Shown one piece after another: positions 17,781 to 26,249 of a stretch of 64,000 nucleotides of DNA. Below the pieces are notes generated by a model. It saw only the letters and a program-made list of their open reading frames with translations. It searched no databases and had not been told where the DNA came from. The position numbers were made by a program, and so were the translations under genes. How positions within the stretch are numbered: the first letter of the stretch is position 1; each line of letters opens with the position of its first letter. This DNA is from Rhizobium glycinendophyticum (GTDB lineage: Bacteria > Pseudomonadota > Alphaproteobacteria > Rhizobiales > Rhizobiaceae), in assembly GCF_006443685.1 (NCBI RefSeq), contig NZ_VFYP01000004.1, positions 190,894 through 254,893 of the forward strand. The letters are read 5' to 3'.

Positions 17781-18272
17781 ATGAAGACGAGATCAGAAGT
17801 GGGTGCTGATAGGCGAGTGTCGAGATCGATAGGATTAACCTTGCTCGCGCTAGTCGCAGCTTTTCCAGCCTTCAACGCGTCAATTAGGAATTCAGCTTAC
17901 GCGAGCGACAACAGATCCAAGGTAAGCCTGCAATTCCATAAATGCGCAACAGGCTCGCGCGACGCGTGCGTCGTCGACGGAGACACGATCTGGTTCAAGG
18001 GCCAGAAGATCCGTATCGCCGATATCGACACACCGGAGGTGAGTGAACCGAAGTGCTCATCGGAGCTGGCACTTGGCAACCGCGCCACAGACAGGATGCT
18101 CGAGCTGATAAACGAGGGTCCATTCGAGATCAAAGCGTGGCCCGGCCGTGATACCGACCGATATGGCCGGAAGCTTCGCGTCCTGATCAGAGACGGCCGC
18201 AGCCTTGGCGATATTCTCGTGTCGGAAGGCCTCGCCAGGACCTGGGGCGGCCGACGAGAGCCATGGTGCTGA
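17781..18272 (+). CDS. Secreted thermonuclease-family (SNase) protein
   Basis: 163-residue Staphylococcal-nuclease-fold protein. The N-terminus has a basic stretch and a hydrophobic segment (residues 16-32), a probable signal peptide or anchor, so it would act in the periplasm or outside. The SNase motifs are VVDGDTIW, the KIRIADIDTPE stretch containing the catalytic Arg and a Glu, and DRYGR with the second catalytic Arg. ATG 17781 follows AAGGATAGGA. Probable role: degradation of entering or extracellular DNA or RNA; not shown here. Confidence 0.9.
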   Translation: MKTRSEVGADRRVSRSIGLTLLALVAAFPAFNASIRNSAYASDNRSKVSLQFHKCATGSRDACVVDGDTIWFKGQKIRIADIDTPEVSEPKCSSELALGNRATDRMLELINEGPFEIKAWPGRDTDRYGRKLRVLIRDGRSLGDILVSEGLARTWGGRREPWC

Positions 18273-18282
18273 GGCAGGAAAA

Positions 18283-18304
18283 CCGGCCCGGCGTGCCGGG
18301 CCGG
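18283..18304 (+). terminator. Hairpin downstream of the nuclease gene
   Basis: CCGGCCCGG and CCGGGCCGG are perfect 9-base arms around CGTG, starting 11 bases after the nuclease stop. It is very GC-rich and convergently placed between two genes, but no T-run follows, so it is a terminator by position only. Confidence 0.5.
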
Positions 18305-18311
18305 TAGAGCG

Positions 18312-18485
18312 TTAGCGCCGTCGGTTCCAGTCGGTCTCGAAATTCACCTCGATCTCGACGAAGAACGGGATCTTGATCGCGATCTCCAAACCGACTTTGT
18401 ATTTGCGGAGAAAATGACAGGTCACCTTGGCGAGGGTGCCAAGCCGGCGGCCGGTGGCAGTCAAGAAGTCGGTTAGCTGTTACAT
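18312..18485 (-). pseudogene. Small conserved-looking protein whose ATG is followed by a stop
   Basis: The minus-strand frame ending at TAA 18312-18314 encodes QLTDFLTATGRRLGTLAKV, then a basic-hydrophobic middle with KVGLEIAIKIPFFVEIEV, ending FETDWNRRR. ATG 18485 has a GGAGA ribosome site 5 bases upstream but the very next codon is TAA. Either a Gln codon (CAA) mutated to stop, or translation starts at TTG 18464, giving 50 residues. I do not recognise a family. Confidence 0.5.
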
Positions 18486-18749
18486 ATGATTTCTCCGGTC
18501 GATTGCGTTTCGTCGCGGGGTGAAATGCGGATCGGGAAGGAGTGCCGCACCGAGCACGGCCGAAGCGCAGCGGAGGACCTGAGGTTGGCTGAATTTTGCT
18601 GCGCGAGGAGCCAAAGGCTAAGGAAACTTCTGCCGGCATCAGGTTGCGGCGGGACGCACGATCCGCATCATTCCCAATGTCGATGAAATGGGATCGACAG
18701 GAGAATTGCGGCAGCTCGACTTCGAAGACGACGGACGATGGAAACCGCC

Positions 18750-18920
18750 TCAGAAAGGCGGTTCGCTTTCTGCAAGGCCGTCCAGCTCTGCGCCCGCGAC
18801 AATCAGCTCTGCCTGAGCCATTTCGAGCTCGGCCTCGATCTGGCGGCGCTCGACGCTATCGACAGCGTTGCGCAGCTCGGCCCGCAGTTCTTCGATCTGG
18901 ATTTCGAGTTCGTAGGTCAT
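18750..18920 (-). CDS. Small coiled-coil hypothetical protein
   Basis: 56-residue protein starting at ATG 18920 behind an AGGAGACGAAG ribosome site. MTYELEIQIEELRAELRNAV and a second helix (ERRQIEAELEMAQAELIVAG) form an acidic amphipathic coil, with a short ELDGLAESEPPF tail. Helical heptads and a strong ribosome site support it as real. Function unknown; it belongs to the minus-strand block with DUF736 and ardC. Confidence 0.7.
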   Translation of the reverse strand: MTYELEIQIEELRAELRNAVDSVERRQIEAELEMAQAELIVAGAELDGLAESEPPF

Positions 18921-19148
18921 CTTCGTCTCCTGACGTTTGTGAACGATGACCGTCGGGTCCGAGAGGCGATGGCGGGGTCAGGGATCGCGCCAGCGACCGG
19001 CAGAGCCGGGAGTGGGGGAGCCGATTTGCGGAAGCTGCCCTCGAGGGCAGGTGAAGCAAATTGGGGGAACCGCTCATCCTTGAGGCCGGTGTCGCCGCTT
19101 GGCACAATCATGCATTCTGAGCAGCTTCCCCGTTCACCATATGCCACC

Positions 19149-19186
19149 AAAAAAGCCGGACCTGGCTCGATGCCAGATCCGGCTTT
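19149..19186 (-). terminator. Factor-independent terminator of the DUF736 gene
   Basis: On the minus strand, a stem of 15 base pairs with one G-T pair (plus-strand arms 19152-19166 and 19172-19186, loop TCGAT) is followed by six T residues (plus-strand A-run 19149-19154). It lies about 55 bases after the DUF736 stop. Confidence 0.85.
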
Positions 19187-19239
19187 GACTTATCGGCAGG
19201 AAAGAAGGCCCCGCCGATGGCGGAGCCTCGAGATCCTGA

Positions 19240-19548
19240 TCAGTCGCGGTTCGGGCGGGACCAGATGAGCTGGAGGCCTTCCTCGCCTTCGACCTCGGCG
19301 AGCGTTGCGTAGATCGGAGCCGGGAAGCTCGGATCGTCGAGCTTGACCGAGAGGTAGTCGCGGCCCTGCTCGGAGGTCTTCTGCCAGGCGGCGCCGAGTT
19401 CGACGCTCCCGGCATAGACGCGGAACTGCGGGCCTTTGTCGGAGGGGTTCTCGACCCGGGCGATGCGTGCCTTGACGTTGAGGGCGAGCGTGCGAATGGA
19501 GCCGGTGAAGCCGTTTTCGGTGGAGGTGAAGGTGCCGATGGTAGCCAT
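19240..19548 (-). CDS. DUF736 family protein
   Basis: 102-residue protein typical of Rhizobiales plasmids. The family pattern [40 protein letters not shown] and the central [14 protein letters not shown] are all present; it ends with a tryptophan-containing basic tail. ATG 19548 follows AAAAGGAATACGAC. DUF736 proteins have an OB-like composition and are often found beside transfer and antirestriction genes; a single-strand DNA-binding role is an inference. It has its own leader (19574-19665) and terminator, so is probably monocistronic. Confidence 0.88.
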   Translation of the reverse strand: MATIGTFTSTENGFTGSIRTLALNVKARIARVENPSDKGPQFRVYAGSVELGAAWQKTSEQGRDYLSVKLDDPSFPAPIYATLAEVEGEEGLQLIWSRPNRD

Positions 19549-19573
19549 TGTCGTATTCCTTTTCTCAAGTTCG

Positions 19574-19665
19574 GGCCGCGCCCATCGCGGCCTCGATGGC
19601 AGTCGACAAGACCGGAGACGATCGGGCCGCACCTGATAAGGCCGCAATGCAATGGAGGGCGGCAA
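19574..19665 (-). promoter_or_regulatory. Leader of the DUF736 gene with shared box and hairpin
   Basis: Two elements lie on the minus strand in front of the gene. The box at 19641-19665 has plus-strand blocks GCCGCAA, TGGAGG and CGGCAA, 93 bases upstream of the start. A hairpin at 19574-19592 (GGCCGCG-CCCAT-CGCGGCC) lies just above the ribosome site. The same two elements recur in front of ardC and, in looser form, the parB-like and Toprim genes. Confidence 0.55.
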
Positions 19666-20007
19666 GTCGCAGATTTGTTAGTGGGCGAGGAGGGGACCAC
19701 AGGTCGCCGGGGTAAGAAATCTGAGCCTTGTCGTTGCGGGAAGACGATCGAGGCGCAGCCGGTCTCCGGTCAGACATGCCCCATCGAGCCCGCAGATGGG
19801 CTGCCGGAAACTCTGTCGTGAAGGGATATGGCAATGGCGCTCACCGCCTTTGCTCATGGGAAGAGTGGCAACCCGGCTTATGCTCCGCCCGTACAGGCGT
19901 CGGAGTCCGCCTCGGTTGGGGAATGGGTCCCGTGCGAACGTCGTCCGACTTGCCTGCCATGCCCGGTGCGATATCGTCGCGCTCGCGAATCGCAGCCTGG
20001 AGGATCA

Positions 20008-20181
20008 ATGCGTCAGCAGACCAAGCCGTTCATCATTGAGCGCAAACCTTCCCGCAAACCGAAGCCAGACACTCAAAAACCGTCGATCTGGGGACGGCTG
20101 GATGCAGACATCGCACAGGGTCTCCAAGATCAGCGTGATATGGAACAAGCGGCCGCCACCGGTGGTGACGACCACGCCTGA
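20008..20181 (+). CDS. Small basic hypothetical protein
   Basis: 57-residue protein from ATG 20008 behind CTGGAGGATCA. MRQQTKPFIIERKPSRKPKP is strongly basic, then KPSIWGRLDADIAQGLQ and an acidic end. It resembles short proteins on other rhizobial plasmids. It converges on ardC with 3 bases between stops. The frame extends further upstream but without a ribosome site. Function unknown. Confidence 0.65.
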   Translation: MRQQTKPFIIERKPSRKPKPDTQKPSIWGRLDADIAQGLQDQRDMEQAAATGGDDHA

Positions 20182-20184
20182 CCT

Positions 20185-21108
20185 TCAGGCCGCAGCCTTC
20201 AGATCCGCCTCTGGCTGCAGGGAATGCAGGAAGCTCACCGCGCGCTGCGCGTGAGCCGCCGCCTGGAAGATGGCCCGCTTGTCGTTGGCAAGGACCGATA
20301 GCCAGGACTGCAGGTAGGACGCGTGATCGGGCCGTGGCTCAAGCTCCGGAGCGATGCCAAGGTCGGCGCAAAGGAAGCAACTGCCGAGCTCGGCGATGAG
20401 CTCTTCACGGGCTCGTTCTGTCCGATCCTTTGCATAGCGCGACAGGTCACGGCCGACGCGGCCCTCGGCTGCTGTCCAGTGCGTCGCCTCATGGCTGAGG
20501 ACGGCCGCGTATCCAGCAGCATCGCGAAACGCCTCGAAGGGCGGCATCTGGATGTAGTCCATGACGGGTGAGTAGTAGGCCTGACTGCCGCCGTGCCGGA
20601 TGACTGCGCCCGTCGCGTTAATAAAGCGATCGGCGCTCTCAATACGCCCGACAGGATCCCGCATCGTGGCCGGCGGGGTATAATAGATGTCTGGCAGGCC
20701 ATCGATCTGCTCTATATTGAACACCGAATACGCCTTCAGGAACGGGATTTCCCGGTCGACATCGTTGCCATTCCCGTCAGCCACCGCCTTGGTGAACCGA
20801 CTGGCGAAGACCACCGTCGAGCCCGTTTCGCCCTTTCGCACCGCTCCGCCCAGTTCGAGAGCCTGCTTGAATGTCATCCACATCGAGGAGGAGAAGCCGC
20901 GCGACAGCTGCGCCGACCACAACAAGAGCACGTTCATGCCGGAGTAGGGCAGGCCGTTATGGCGCACCGGCCGGGTAATCCGGTCACTGGTGTTGGCGGC
21001 GCTCCACGGCTTCATCCAGGGGCGCACGCCCTGTCCGAGATCCTCGACGATCCGGTCGGTGATCCGCGTGTAGATGTCGATGCGATCCGCTTCCGTTTTC
21101 CTGGTCAT
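20185..21108 (-). CDS. ardC: ArdC-like antirestriction protein
   Basis: 307-residue protein with the ArdC layout: an N-terminal single-strand-DNA-binding domain (YTRITDRIVEDLGQGVRPW, RPVRHNGLPYSGMNVLLLW) and a C-terminal zinc metallopeptidase-like domain with HEATHW (His-Glu-x-x-His) and a downstream EELIAELGSCFL acidic helix. ArdC of pSa protects incoming single-stranded DNA from host restriction. ATG 21108 follows AAGGAGAAGAAGCC. An unusual structured leader precedes it. Confidence 0.9.
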   Translation of the reverse strand: MTRKTEADRIDIYTRITDRIVEDLGQGVRPWMKPWSAANTSDRITRPVRHNGLPYSGMNVLLLWSAQLSRGFSSSMWMTFKQALELGGAVRKGETGSTVVFASRFTKAVADGNGNDVDREIPFLKAYSVFNIEQIDGLPDIYYTPPATMRDPVGRIESADRFINATGAVIRHGGSQAYYSPVMDYIQMPPFEAFRDAAGYAAVLSHEATHWTAAEGRVGRDLSRYAKDRTERAREELIAELGSCFLCADLGIAPELEPRPDHASYLQSWLSVLANDKRAIFQAAAHAQRAVSFLHSLQPEADLKAAA

Positions 21109-21130
21109 GGCTTCTTCTCCTTATCTCAAG

Positions 21131-21252
21131 ACCGCGCCTGTCGCGGTCCGTCACGGAGGTCCGAAGCCAGGAGCCGATGGTGCGCCCATGCACCGGAACG
21201 GCCGCAACAGCGTGGAGGACGGCAAAGCCGTTGCATGGGCGCCCGGCTCCTG
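21131..21252 (-). promoter_or_regulatory. Large stem-loop leader of ardC
   Basis: Nested perfect inverted repeats frame the shared box. Outer arms are CAGGAGCCG (21168-21176) and CGGCTCCTG (21244-21252); inner arms are GCGCCCATGCA (21182-21192) and TGCATGGGCGC (21232-21242). The loop holds the shared box (21201-21225: GCCGCAA, TGGAGG, CGGCAA). A second small hairpin ACCGCG-CCTGT-CGCGGT (21131-21147) stands near the ribosome site. Folding of the single strand could create a double-stranded promoter. Confidence 0.6.
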
Positions 21253-21315
21253 CAGGACCGCCGAGCGGGACGGGCCACGATAGCGCACGTCTTCAGCCTT
21301 CATTTTCGACACAAG

Positions 21316-21343
21316 AAAAGGCCGGCGCTGCAGGCGCTGGCCT
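21316..21343 (-). terminator. Terminator of the 21386-21973 gene
   Basis: On the minus strand, arms AGGCCAGCGC and GCGCCGGCCT (one G-T pair) enclose a short loop and are followed by TTTTCTT (plus-strand AAAA at 21316-21319). A second GC-rich hairpin (GCGGGGC/GCCCCGC) lies between it and the gene's stop. Confidence 0.75.
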
Positions 21344-21385
21344 CGGGGGGAAGAATGAGGGCGGGGCGTTGCCCCGCCGATGGTG

Positions 21386-21973
21386 TCATCCGAGAGCAGT
21401 CATCTGAGCTTCGGCCGCCTTGCGGTCGAGCGATGCGCCGGGGTTCTCGACCGGGCGGTCGAACGGCTTCCAGCTCTCACCGACAACCTGTTCGTAGGCG
21501 GCCACAGCCCCTTCGGCCGCCATTCGCAGCGCGTGGGACTGGACACCCATGTCGGCGGCGAATTCGCGCTTGCGCTGGGCGGCGCTGCCATAGCCTACCG
21601 GACCGTCGAGGTCTTCGTCGCGGGCGTCATTCGATGCCTTGGCGGTAGCGTCACGCGCCTCTGTGACGGCGCGGGAGTAGAATTGCCCGGCGCCATGCGC
21701 GGATCCGACGAAGGCCCCGACAATGCGCTGGAGATGGATCTGCATCGCCTTGTCGCCGAGGCCTTCGGACAGGCTTTCGGCGGTCTCGACGATCAGCCGC
21801 TCATGCAGGCTGCGGATGCCATCGCTGTCGATGACTGCCGTGCCGAAGCTTGTCGCAATCTTGGACGCTTGGGTGGCGTCGGGGCAGGAGAGGCGGACCA
21901 TTTCGAGGGTGGTAGAACGGCGAGATTGCGAGACCCGTGCGTTTGAGCGATTTGGGGTAGAGGCCTTGGCCAT
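21386..21973 (-). CDS. Conserved hypothetical plasmid protein
   Basis: 195-residue soluble protein from ATG 21973, which follows AAGGAAGGAACAGAC. Basic N-terminus (MAKASTPNRSNARVSQSRRS), then an alpha-helical body (ERLIVETAESLSEGLGDKAM, GAFVGSAHGAGQFYSRAV). No membrane segment, and no motif that I can assign. Located between ardC and the parB-like gene on the same strand, with its own terminator. The frame is open upstream to 22039 but without ribosome site or homology. Confidence 0.75.
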   Translation of the reverse strand: MAKASTPNRSNARVSQSRRSTTLEMVRLSCPDATQASKIATSFGTAVIDSDGIRSLHERLIVETAESLSEGLGDKAMQIHLQRIVGAFVGSAHGAGQFYSRAVTEARDATAKASNDARDEDLDGPVGYGSAAQRKREFAADMGVQSHALRMAAEGAVAAYEQVVGESWKPFDRPVENPGASLDRKAAEAQMTALG

Positions 21974-22094
21974 GTCTGTTCCTTCCTTGGCTTCCGAAGC
22001 GGTTCCGGCCCGTGCCGGTCTGCCCTTCGATGCGGGCACTCAAGAACCGGCAAGGGACGGACGGCTTCACAGGTTCGATCCGACCGAGCCAGCA

Positions 22095-22149
22095 GGGCAG
22101 GTTTGCGGGGCCAGCAGGTCTTGACCTGAGCAGGCCCGCAAGCCTGCCC
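22095..22149 (-). repeat. Long imperfect inverted repeat in the leader of the 21386-21973 gene
   Basis: Plus-strand arms GGGCAGGTTTGCGGG (22095-22109) and CCCGCAAGCCTGCCC (ending 22149) pair with one mismatch. An inner AGGTC-TT-GACCT hairpin caps the structure. It lies about 120 bases upstream of the start and could act as attenuator, protein-binding site or structured single-strand element. Confidence 0.6.
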
Positions 22150-22372
22150 TCGCGCAAAGAGGTTGGATCGGCCGCGCCGCGGCGCGCTAGCGGCCTTGAA
22201 ACGACCGGCCGCCGGTTCAGACCGCAACGAAAAAGAAGGGCAGTCCGGCACGGATCAGTTTTCAGATGCATACCAACGAGGGACCATATGGGCCGAGCCC
22301 GCCACCCAGGGAGATGCCGTGGCCGCAAGCTGACTAGATGCCACCCAACGCACATTCCCGTTAGAGGTCCGC

Positions 22373-22683
22373 CTATCCCGCCACCGGCGAGTTGGACGCA
22401 TTACCGCAATGCTCGAGCGCGTCGATGATCTGGTCTTGAACCGCCAGCCTCAATGCGAGCGTGTCGAGTTCGCCCCACCGTTCGAAAGCCAGGTGATCGG
22501 CCAGCTCCGATAGTAGAGCCGGGGACTGAAGCGGCGGCGCGCCCGGCTCCGGACCTTCACGGGGATCGCCTGCCGCCCGGCGCGCGCTGCAATCTGCCGG
22601 GCCAGGCAATCGAGATGCCGCTGGGTCTCACGTCGGGTGCCGATTGCCTTGTCCAGCGGTTTCGGAGCGCGAACGTCTATCAT
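22373..22683 (-). pseudogene. Small hypothetical gene split between two frames
   Basis: ATG 22683 opens MIDVRAPKPLDKAIGTRRET and RHLDCLARQIAARAGRQAIP. After about residue 45 the natural-looking sequence continues in another frame: SPALLSELADHLAFERWGEL, then DTLALRLAVQDQIIDALEHC, ending at 22373. Each half alone ends in unlikely sequence. A single frameshift near 22540 would make one protein of about 103 residues. It overlaps the start side of the DUF7007-like gene's end by 4 bases. Not recognised; could also be two overlapping genes. Confidence 0.45.
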
Positions 22684-23573
22684 GAGCCATCCCCCCGACC
22701 TCGCCAGCCGATGAAGGAGGACGGCCCATGATATTCGGCGTGACGGTCGGGATCCATGACAAAGCCAAACCGGTCGCGCCCAGCATACTCGTCGCTCGGC
22801 ACCAGGAAGCGACGCTCATCGTCGTCAGATCTCCGGTCACCACCGACGACAGCCACGACCTCGGTCATGCCGGGGTGTTGAACGGAGAGGATTGCCGAAG
22901 TGACGATATAGTCTGCCGCATGACGCTGATCGAACGCCCGTCGATCCCTCGCCCAGCTTTCTCCCTCGGCCAGCTTGGCGCCGTGGATCGCCTCCCAGGC
23001 ATCCGGCCAGGTATTGCGGATGGTCTTTTCGGCCGCGGCTCGCTCATATCCAGTGAACAGGTCCGGAAAGGTGATTGCCACGATCGCCCATTCGCAATCT
23101 TCCTCGTACCATGGCGTGTCCTTCCGCAGCAGCGGATGGATTTTGGCATTTCGGTCGGCAGATAGGTGAAAACCACCGTGGCCGGCCGTGCTATGAGCGA
23201 CGACGCCCTCGGTATAGATGACCGCCATCTGCGAGCCACCCCAGGGCGTGCTCATAGACATGCGCGTCCGCGCGCGGTTCAGTTCCGCCAGATCGCGCTT
23301 GTGACCGGCGATCTCGGCAACGCGCGCTCGAAACTCATCCTCGTCGGCCACCCGCCCGTCGTGTCCGATGAAATCGGCGCGGGTCAGCTCAGCGAGCGGC
23401 CGGCGCACGAAGACGGCACTCGCTAGGAATACGAAGCCGCTGGGCGACGTGACCATGGCAAGGACGGTGTCATCAATGCGAGCGACGGGCATGCCGTCCG
23501 CGCTTGTCGCAAACTCCACCCCCGAAAGATCGGGGGTGGGTGTTGCCGAGCTTGACTTCAGGGCGCCGGTCAT
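22680..23573 (-). CDS. DUF7007-like plasmid protein
   Basis: 297-residue soluble protein. The pattern MSTPWGGSQMAVIYTEGVVA, HSTAGHGGFHLSADRN, WYEEDCEWAIVAITFPDLF and the end GPSSFIGW matches proteins annotated DUF7007 on Rhizobiales plasmids, from memory. Conserved histidines and a Tyr-Glu-Glu-Asp-Cys cluster suggest an active site but no reaction is known. Its ATG overlaps the end of the parB-like gene by 4 bases (ATGA), so the two are translated together. Confidence 0.7.
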   Translation of the reverse strand: MTGALKSSSATPTPDLSGVEFATSADGMPVARIDDTVLAMVTSPSGFVFLASAVFVRRPLAELTRADFIGHDGRVADEDEFRARVAEIAGHKRDLAELNRARTRMSMSTPWGGSQMAVIYTEGVVAHSTAGHGGFHLSADRNAKIHPLLRKDTPWYEEDCEWAIVAITFPDLFTGYERAAAEKTIRNTWPDAWEAIHGAKLAEGESWARDRRAFDQRHAADYIVTSAILSVQHPGMTEVVAVVGGDRRSDDDERRFLVPSDEYAGRDRFGFVMDPDRHAEYHGPSSFIGWRGRGDGS

Positions 23574-25315
23574 GCGGCCGCCCTCTGATCGAAATCCTGG
23601 TCGTGGCCATCGTCGACCTCGGCGTCGTGCAGATCATCCTGACCCGCCTCCTCTTCGACCGGCCCCTCATGCTCTTCAGTGGTGCCGCCAGTATCACCGT
23701 CTTCGTCATCCTGGGAGCCCGTGCCGATGACGTCAGCGGCAGCACCCGCGCGGATCCAGTCGAGTAGTTCGTCGGCCGGCGGCGCGAAGCGGCCGGAAGG
23801 ATGGACGAAGTGTTCGGTCGCAAAATGCTCGACGAGCGCTGCGCGGGTTTCCCGCACCTTCTGCCGTGGCTGAACCGATGCCTCGGCGCAAGATGCTTCC
23901 AACGCCTGGCGCGACAGGCACAACAGGAAATCTTCCGAACCCATGTTCGGCAGGAATTCATCAGCGCCGATCGCCTCGCCGGCGATGCGCGCGACCATGC
24001 CGCTATTCGACATGCCGCGACGGCACGAGAGCACATCGATCAGCACAGAGCGAACGGCGACTCGAAGCGCATCTTGATTAAAGGCGAGCTTGCCATGCTC
24101 GTCGAACAACCCGACGGCGTGGCGCGAGAAGCGCTTGCCGCCATAGAAGGTCCCATCCGCGCCGGAGTCGATGCGGGCGTTCTGGCCGGCAAAGGCCAGC
24201 ACCATCAGCGCCATCAGCATATCGTCCTCGATCGGCGCGCGGCCTAGTGCGTCGTGCAGCGCATCAGTGCGGAAATCGCCGATCATGTCATGACCCTTCT
24301 GGGTCACATCCGGTCGGGCCTTATGCGTGGCGATTGCGTCGTCGTCGCCACCGACAGAGCCGTTACCAGCAGTGCCCTTCGGCTTCGCGGTCTCGGGCAT
24401 GCGATAATGAACAGTTTGCACCTTGCCGTCGCGATCGAGATAAAGTGCCGTGTGGTCCGACTTGGACGGCTTGCCGTAGACTTGAGACGCCTTCTTCGGC
24501 AGCTCCGGCTGGCCCCAGCTGTTGACATCGACGATCGCACCCTTCTTCGGCAGATTGTTCGTCATCCATTCATGCTGGGCACCGAGAAATCCCTCGACAT
24601 TGGTGGTGTAGCGGCCGTCCTGATCAGCCGGCGCGAAGAGATCCTCGACCCATTCGATCCCGTAGGCCTGAGCAAGATCGTCGCCAAAGCTCGCATCCTT
24701 GGCGTACATGCGCTTCTTGGTCAGCGCGTTGGCGATCTGCCACCAGGGCGCGGTGTCACCCTGCTTCGGTTTGTGGGCTTTCCAGACCTCCTTCTGGTCG
24801 ACCTGGCCGGCAGCCGCGATGACGCGCAACTGCTGCTCGGACGGCATGTCACCCAGGGCCATCTGTTCGAGCATGGCCGGCAGGACGTTGGCGAGCAGGC
24901 GCAGCTTGCGGATCTGGCGGACGGGGAGGGCAAGAGCAACCGCGATCGCTTCCTCGGTCCAGCCGAGAGCAACCAGCCGTTCGATACCGCGCCACTGGTC
25001 AACCGGGTTAAGAGCCTCGCGAACGCTGTTCTCGACCATGGACCGCATCGCCCCGTTATCGTTGGCAGCGTCTGCGACGGGGATCTCGATTTCTTCGAGA
25101 CCGGCGGCGATAGCGAGCCGGACGCGACGATGGCCGGCGTCGATGATATAGCCGTTTCCGCCATCCATTTCGGGTGCAACCACTGGCGGCTGGACGATGC
25201 CGACGGCCTTGATCGTCGCCAGCATTAGCGCATCTGCCTGCGGTGACGACTTCGACTGGCGCATCCGGTCGGGGTTTTCCTTCAGAGCGCGCGGGTCAAC
25301 CTTCATGATCTGCAT
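23570..25315 (-). CDS. ParB/Srx-domain plasmid protein
   Basis: 581-residue protein. The N-terminal ParB/Spo0J nuclease-like domain is clear: MKVDPRALKENPDRMRQSK, PPVVAP, then YIIDAGHRRVRLAIAAGLEE, followed by a helix-turn-helix region (ALNPVDQWRGIERLVALGWT and EEAIAVALALPVRQIRKLRL). The long C-terminal part is lineage-specific and ends in a very acidic tail. ATG 25315 follows AAGGAACCGTCCC; the frame runs further upstream through the leader without homology. It is larger than true RepB/ParB and far from any repA here, so it is more likely a DNA-binding or nuclease accessory protein of the transfer-leading region than a partition protein. Confidence 0.8.
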   Translation of the reverse strand: MQIMKVDPRALKENPDRMRQSKSSPQADALMLATIKAVGIVQPPVVAPEMDGGNGYIIDAGHRRVRLAIAAGLEEIEIPVADAANDNGAMRSMVENSVREALNPVDQWRGIERLVALGWTEEAIAVALALPVRQIRKLRLLANVLPAMLEQMALGDMPSEQQLRVIAAAGQVDQKEVWKAHKPKQGDTAPWWQIANALTKKRMYAKDASFGDDLAQAYGIEWVEDLFAPADQDGRYTTNVEGFLGAQHEWMTNNLPKKGAIVDVNSWGQPELPKKASQVYGKPSKSDHTALYLDRDGKVQTVHYRMPETAKPKGTAGNGSVGGDDDAIATHKARPDVTQKGHDMIGDFRTDALHDALGRAPIEDDMLMALMVLAFAGQNARIDSGADGTFYGGKRFSRHAVGLFDEHGKLAFNQDALRVAVRSVLIDVLSCRRGMSNSGMVARIAGEAIGADEFLPNMGSEDFLLCLSRQALEASCAEASVQPRQKVRETRAALVEHFATEHFVHPSGRFAPPADELLDWIRAGAAADVIGTGSQDDEDGDTGGTTEEHEGPVEEEAGQDDLHDAEVDDGHDQDFDQRAAA

Positions 25316-25341
25316 GGGACGGTTCCTTTCAGGAGAGTTCC

Positions 25342-25436
25342 GGACCGGCGCCTTGCCAGTCCTTCCTGTCTTCATTTTCTTTTCGAAGACACCTCCCGGA
25401 CCGCCGATCAGCCGGACTGCCGCAACTGCGGCGGAG
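25342..25436 (-). promoter_or_regulatory. Leader of the parB-like gene
   Basis: A hairpin at 25342-25362 (GGACCGGC-GCCTT-GCCAGTCC) stands just above the ribosome site. Further up, GCCGCA-AC-TGCGGC (25419-25432), followed by GGAG, is a version of the GCCGCAA...GGAG box found in front of DUF736 and ardC. The remaining stretch to 25641 shows no gene. Confidence 0.45.
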
Positions 25437-25641
25437 CATCCCTGCTGCGTAGAGCGAGCGGGGCTAACAGTCTTGCGAAGGACAAGCAGCCGGGATGACG
25501 CAGGCGGCGGTTGAGCGAAAGCGGCGGCAGGAGCACCGATCTGCGACCGGTTCACCTTCCAGCTTTTCTTCTCCTCACTTTCAATTCGAATCGACGCTCG
25601 AAGACGATAGAATGGTGAGGGCTCGACCTTCAAAGACGAGA

Positions 25642-25959
25642 CTACGTTCGGCGCCCAAGAAGAGCCAGACCATCGGCGAGCATACGCTTCAGGATCAGCT
25701 TTTTACTTTCCGTTGCGGGAGGACCGGCTTCGGAGGTAGCAACAGCAGCAGGCGGTGGATCGGCGGCGTCGGATAGCGAGACCGGCAGAGGCTCTTCGGC
25801 CACTGCGGCGACCACAACGTGCGTGATCGTTATTTCATCCGATTTGACCGCGACGGTGACCTGTCCTCCGGAGCGGAGGCGGTCGACGCCCTTTTGAGCG
25901 GCCTCCTGCTCACCTAGAGCCTCGACCAGCGATGCCTGCGTCACGAGAAAAAATGGCAT
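25642..25959 (-). CDS. Small hypothetical protein
   Basis: 105-residue protein from ATG 25959. The N-terminal half (MPFFLVTQASLVEALGEQEA, then VTVAVKSDEITITHVVVAAV) looks like a small beta-rich domain. The middle is proline/alanine rich and the end basic (KKLILKRMLADGLALLGRRT). Only a weak GGGAA ribosome site. It is on the same strand as the neighbouring plasmid genes. Not recognised. Confidence 0.55.
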   Translation of the reverse strand: MPFFLVTQASLVEALGEQEAAQKGVDRLRSGGQVTVAVKSDEITITHVVVAAVAEEPLPVSLSDAADPPPAAVATSEAGPPATESKKLILKRMLADGLALLGRRT

Positions 25960-26047
25960 GTATTCCCACAGAGTGTTTCGGTGAAGATCTCAATCGCAAA
26001 GGTGGCGTGGTCAAGTGCAGCATCGCATTTGCAGCCACATCGGACAC

Positions 26048-26085
26048 AAAAAAGGCGCTCAACCCGTGAGGGGAGCGCCTTCTTC
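26048..26085. terminator. Terminator hairpin, probably bidirectional
   Basis: AAGGCGCTC (26052-26060) and GAGCGCCTT (26073-26081) are perfect 9-base arms. The minus strand continues into six T residues (plus-strand A-run 26048-26053), the plus strand into TTCTTCTG. It lies between the small genes at 25642-25959 and 26250-26510. Confidence 0.8.
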
Positions 26086-26249
26086 TGTATCCCGGGACAA
26101 TATCAAACGCCTCAGCAATTGCAGCGAGCACGACATCGTCTCATCAGGAAGTGATGCTCAGATATTGTTGACGAAAGGCATTTTCAAGTCGTAATTCAAC
26201 TTGCCGCCAGATAGGGCTCGCCGCTTATCAGAATGCCAGGTGAAACAAC

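Noticed and set aside
24254..25228. 324-codon frame antisense to the parB-like gene
   Set aside because: Shadow frame of the ParB domain, lacking motifs.
23570..25315. True partition protein (RepB/ParB)
   Set aside because: No repA/repC or parS-like repeats nearby, and a long lineage-specific C-terminus.
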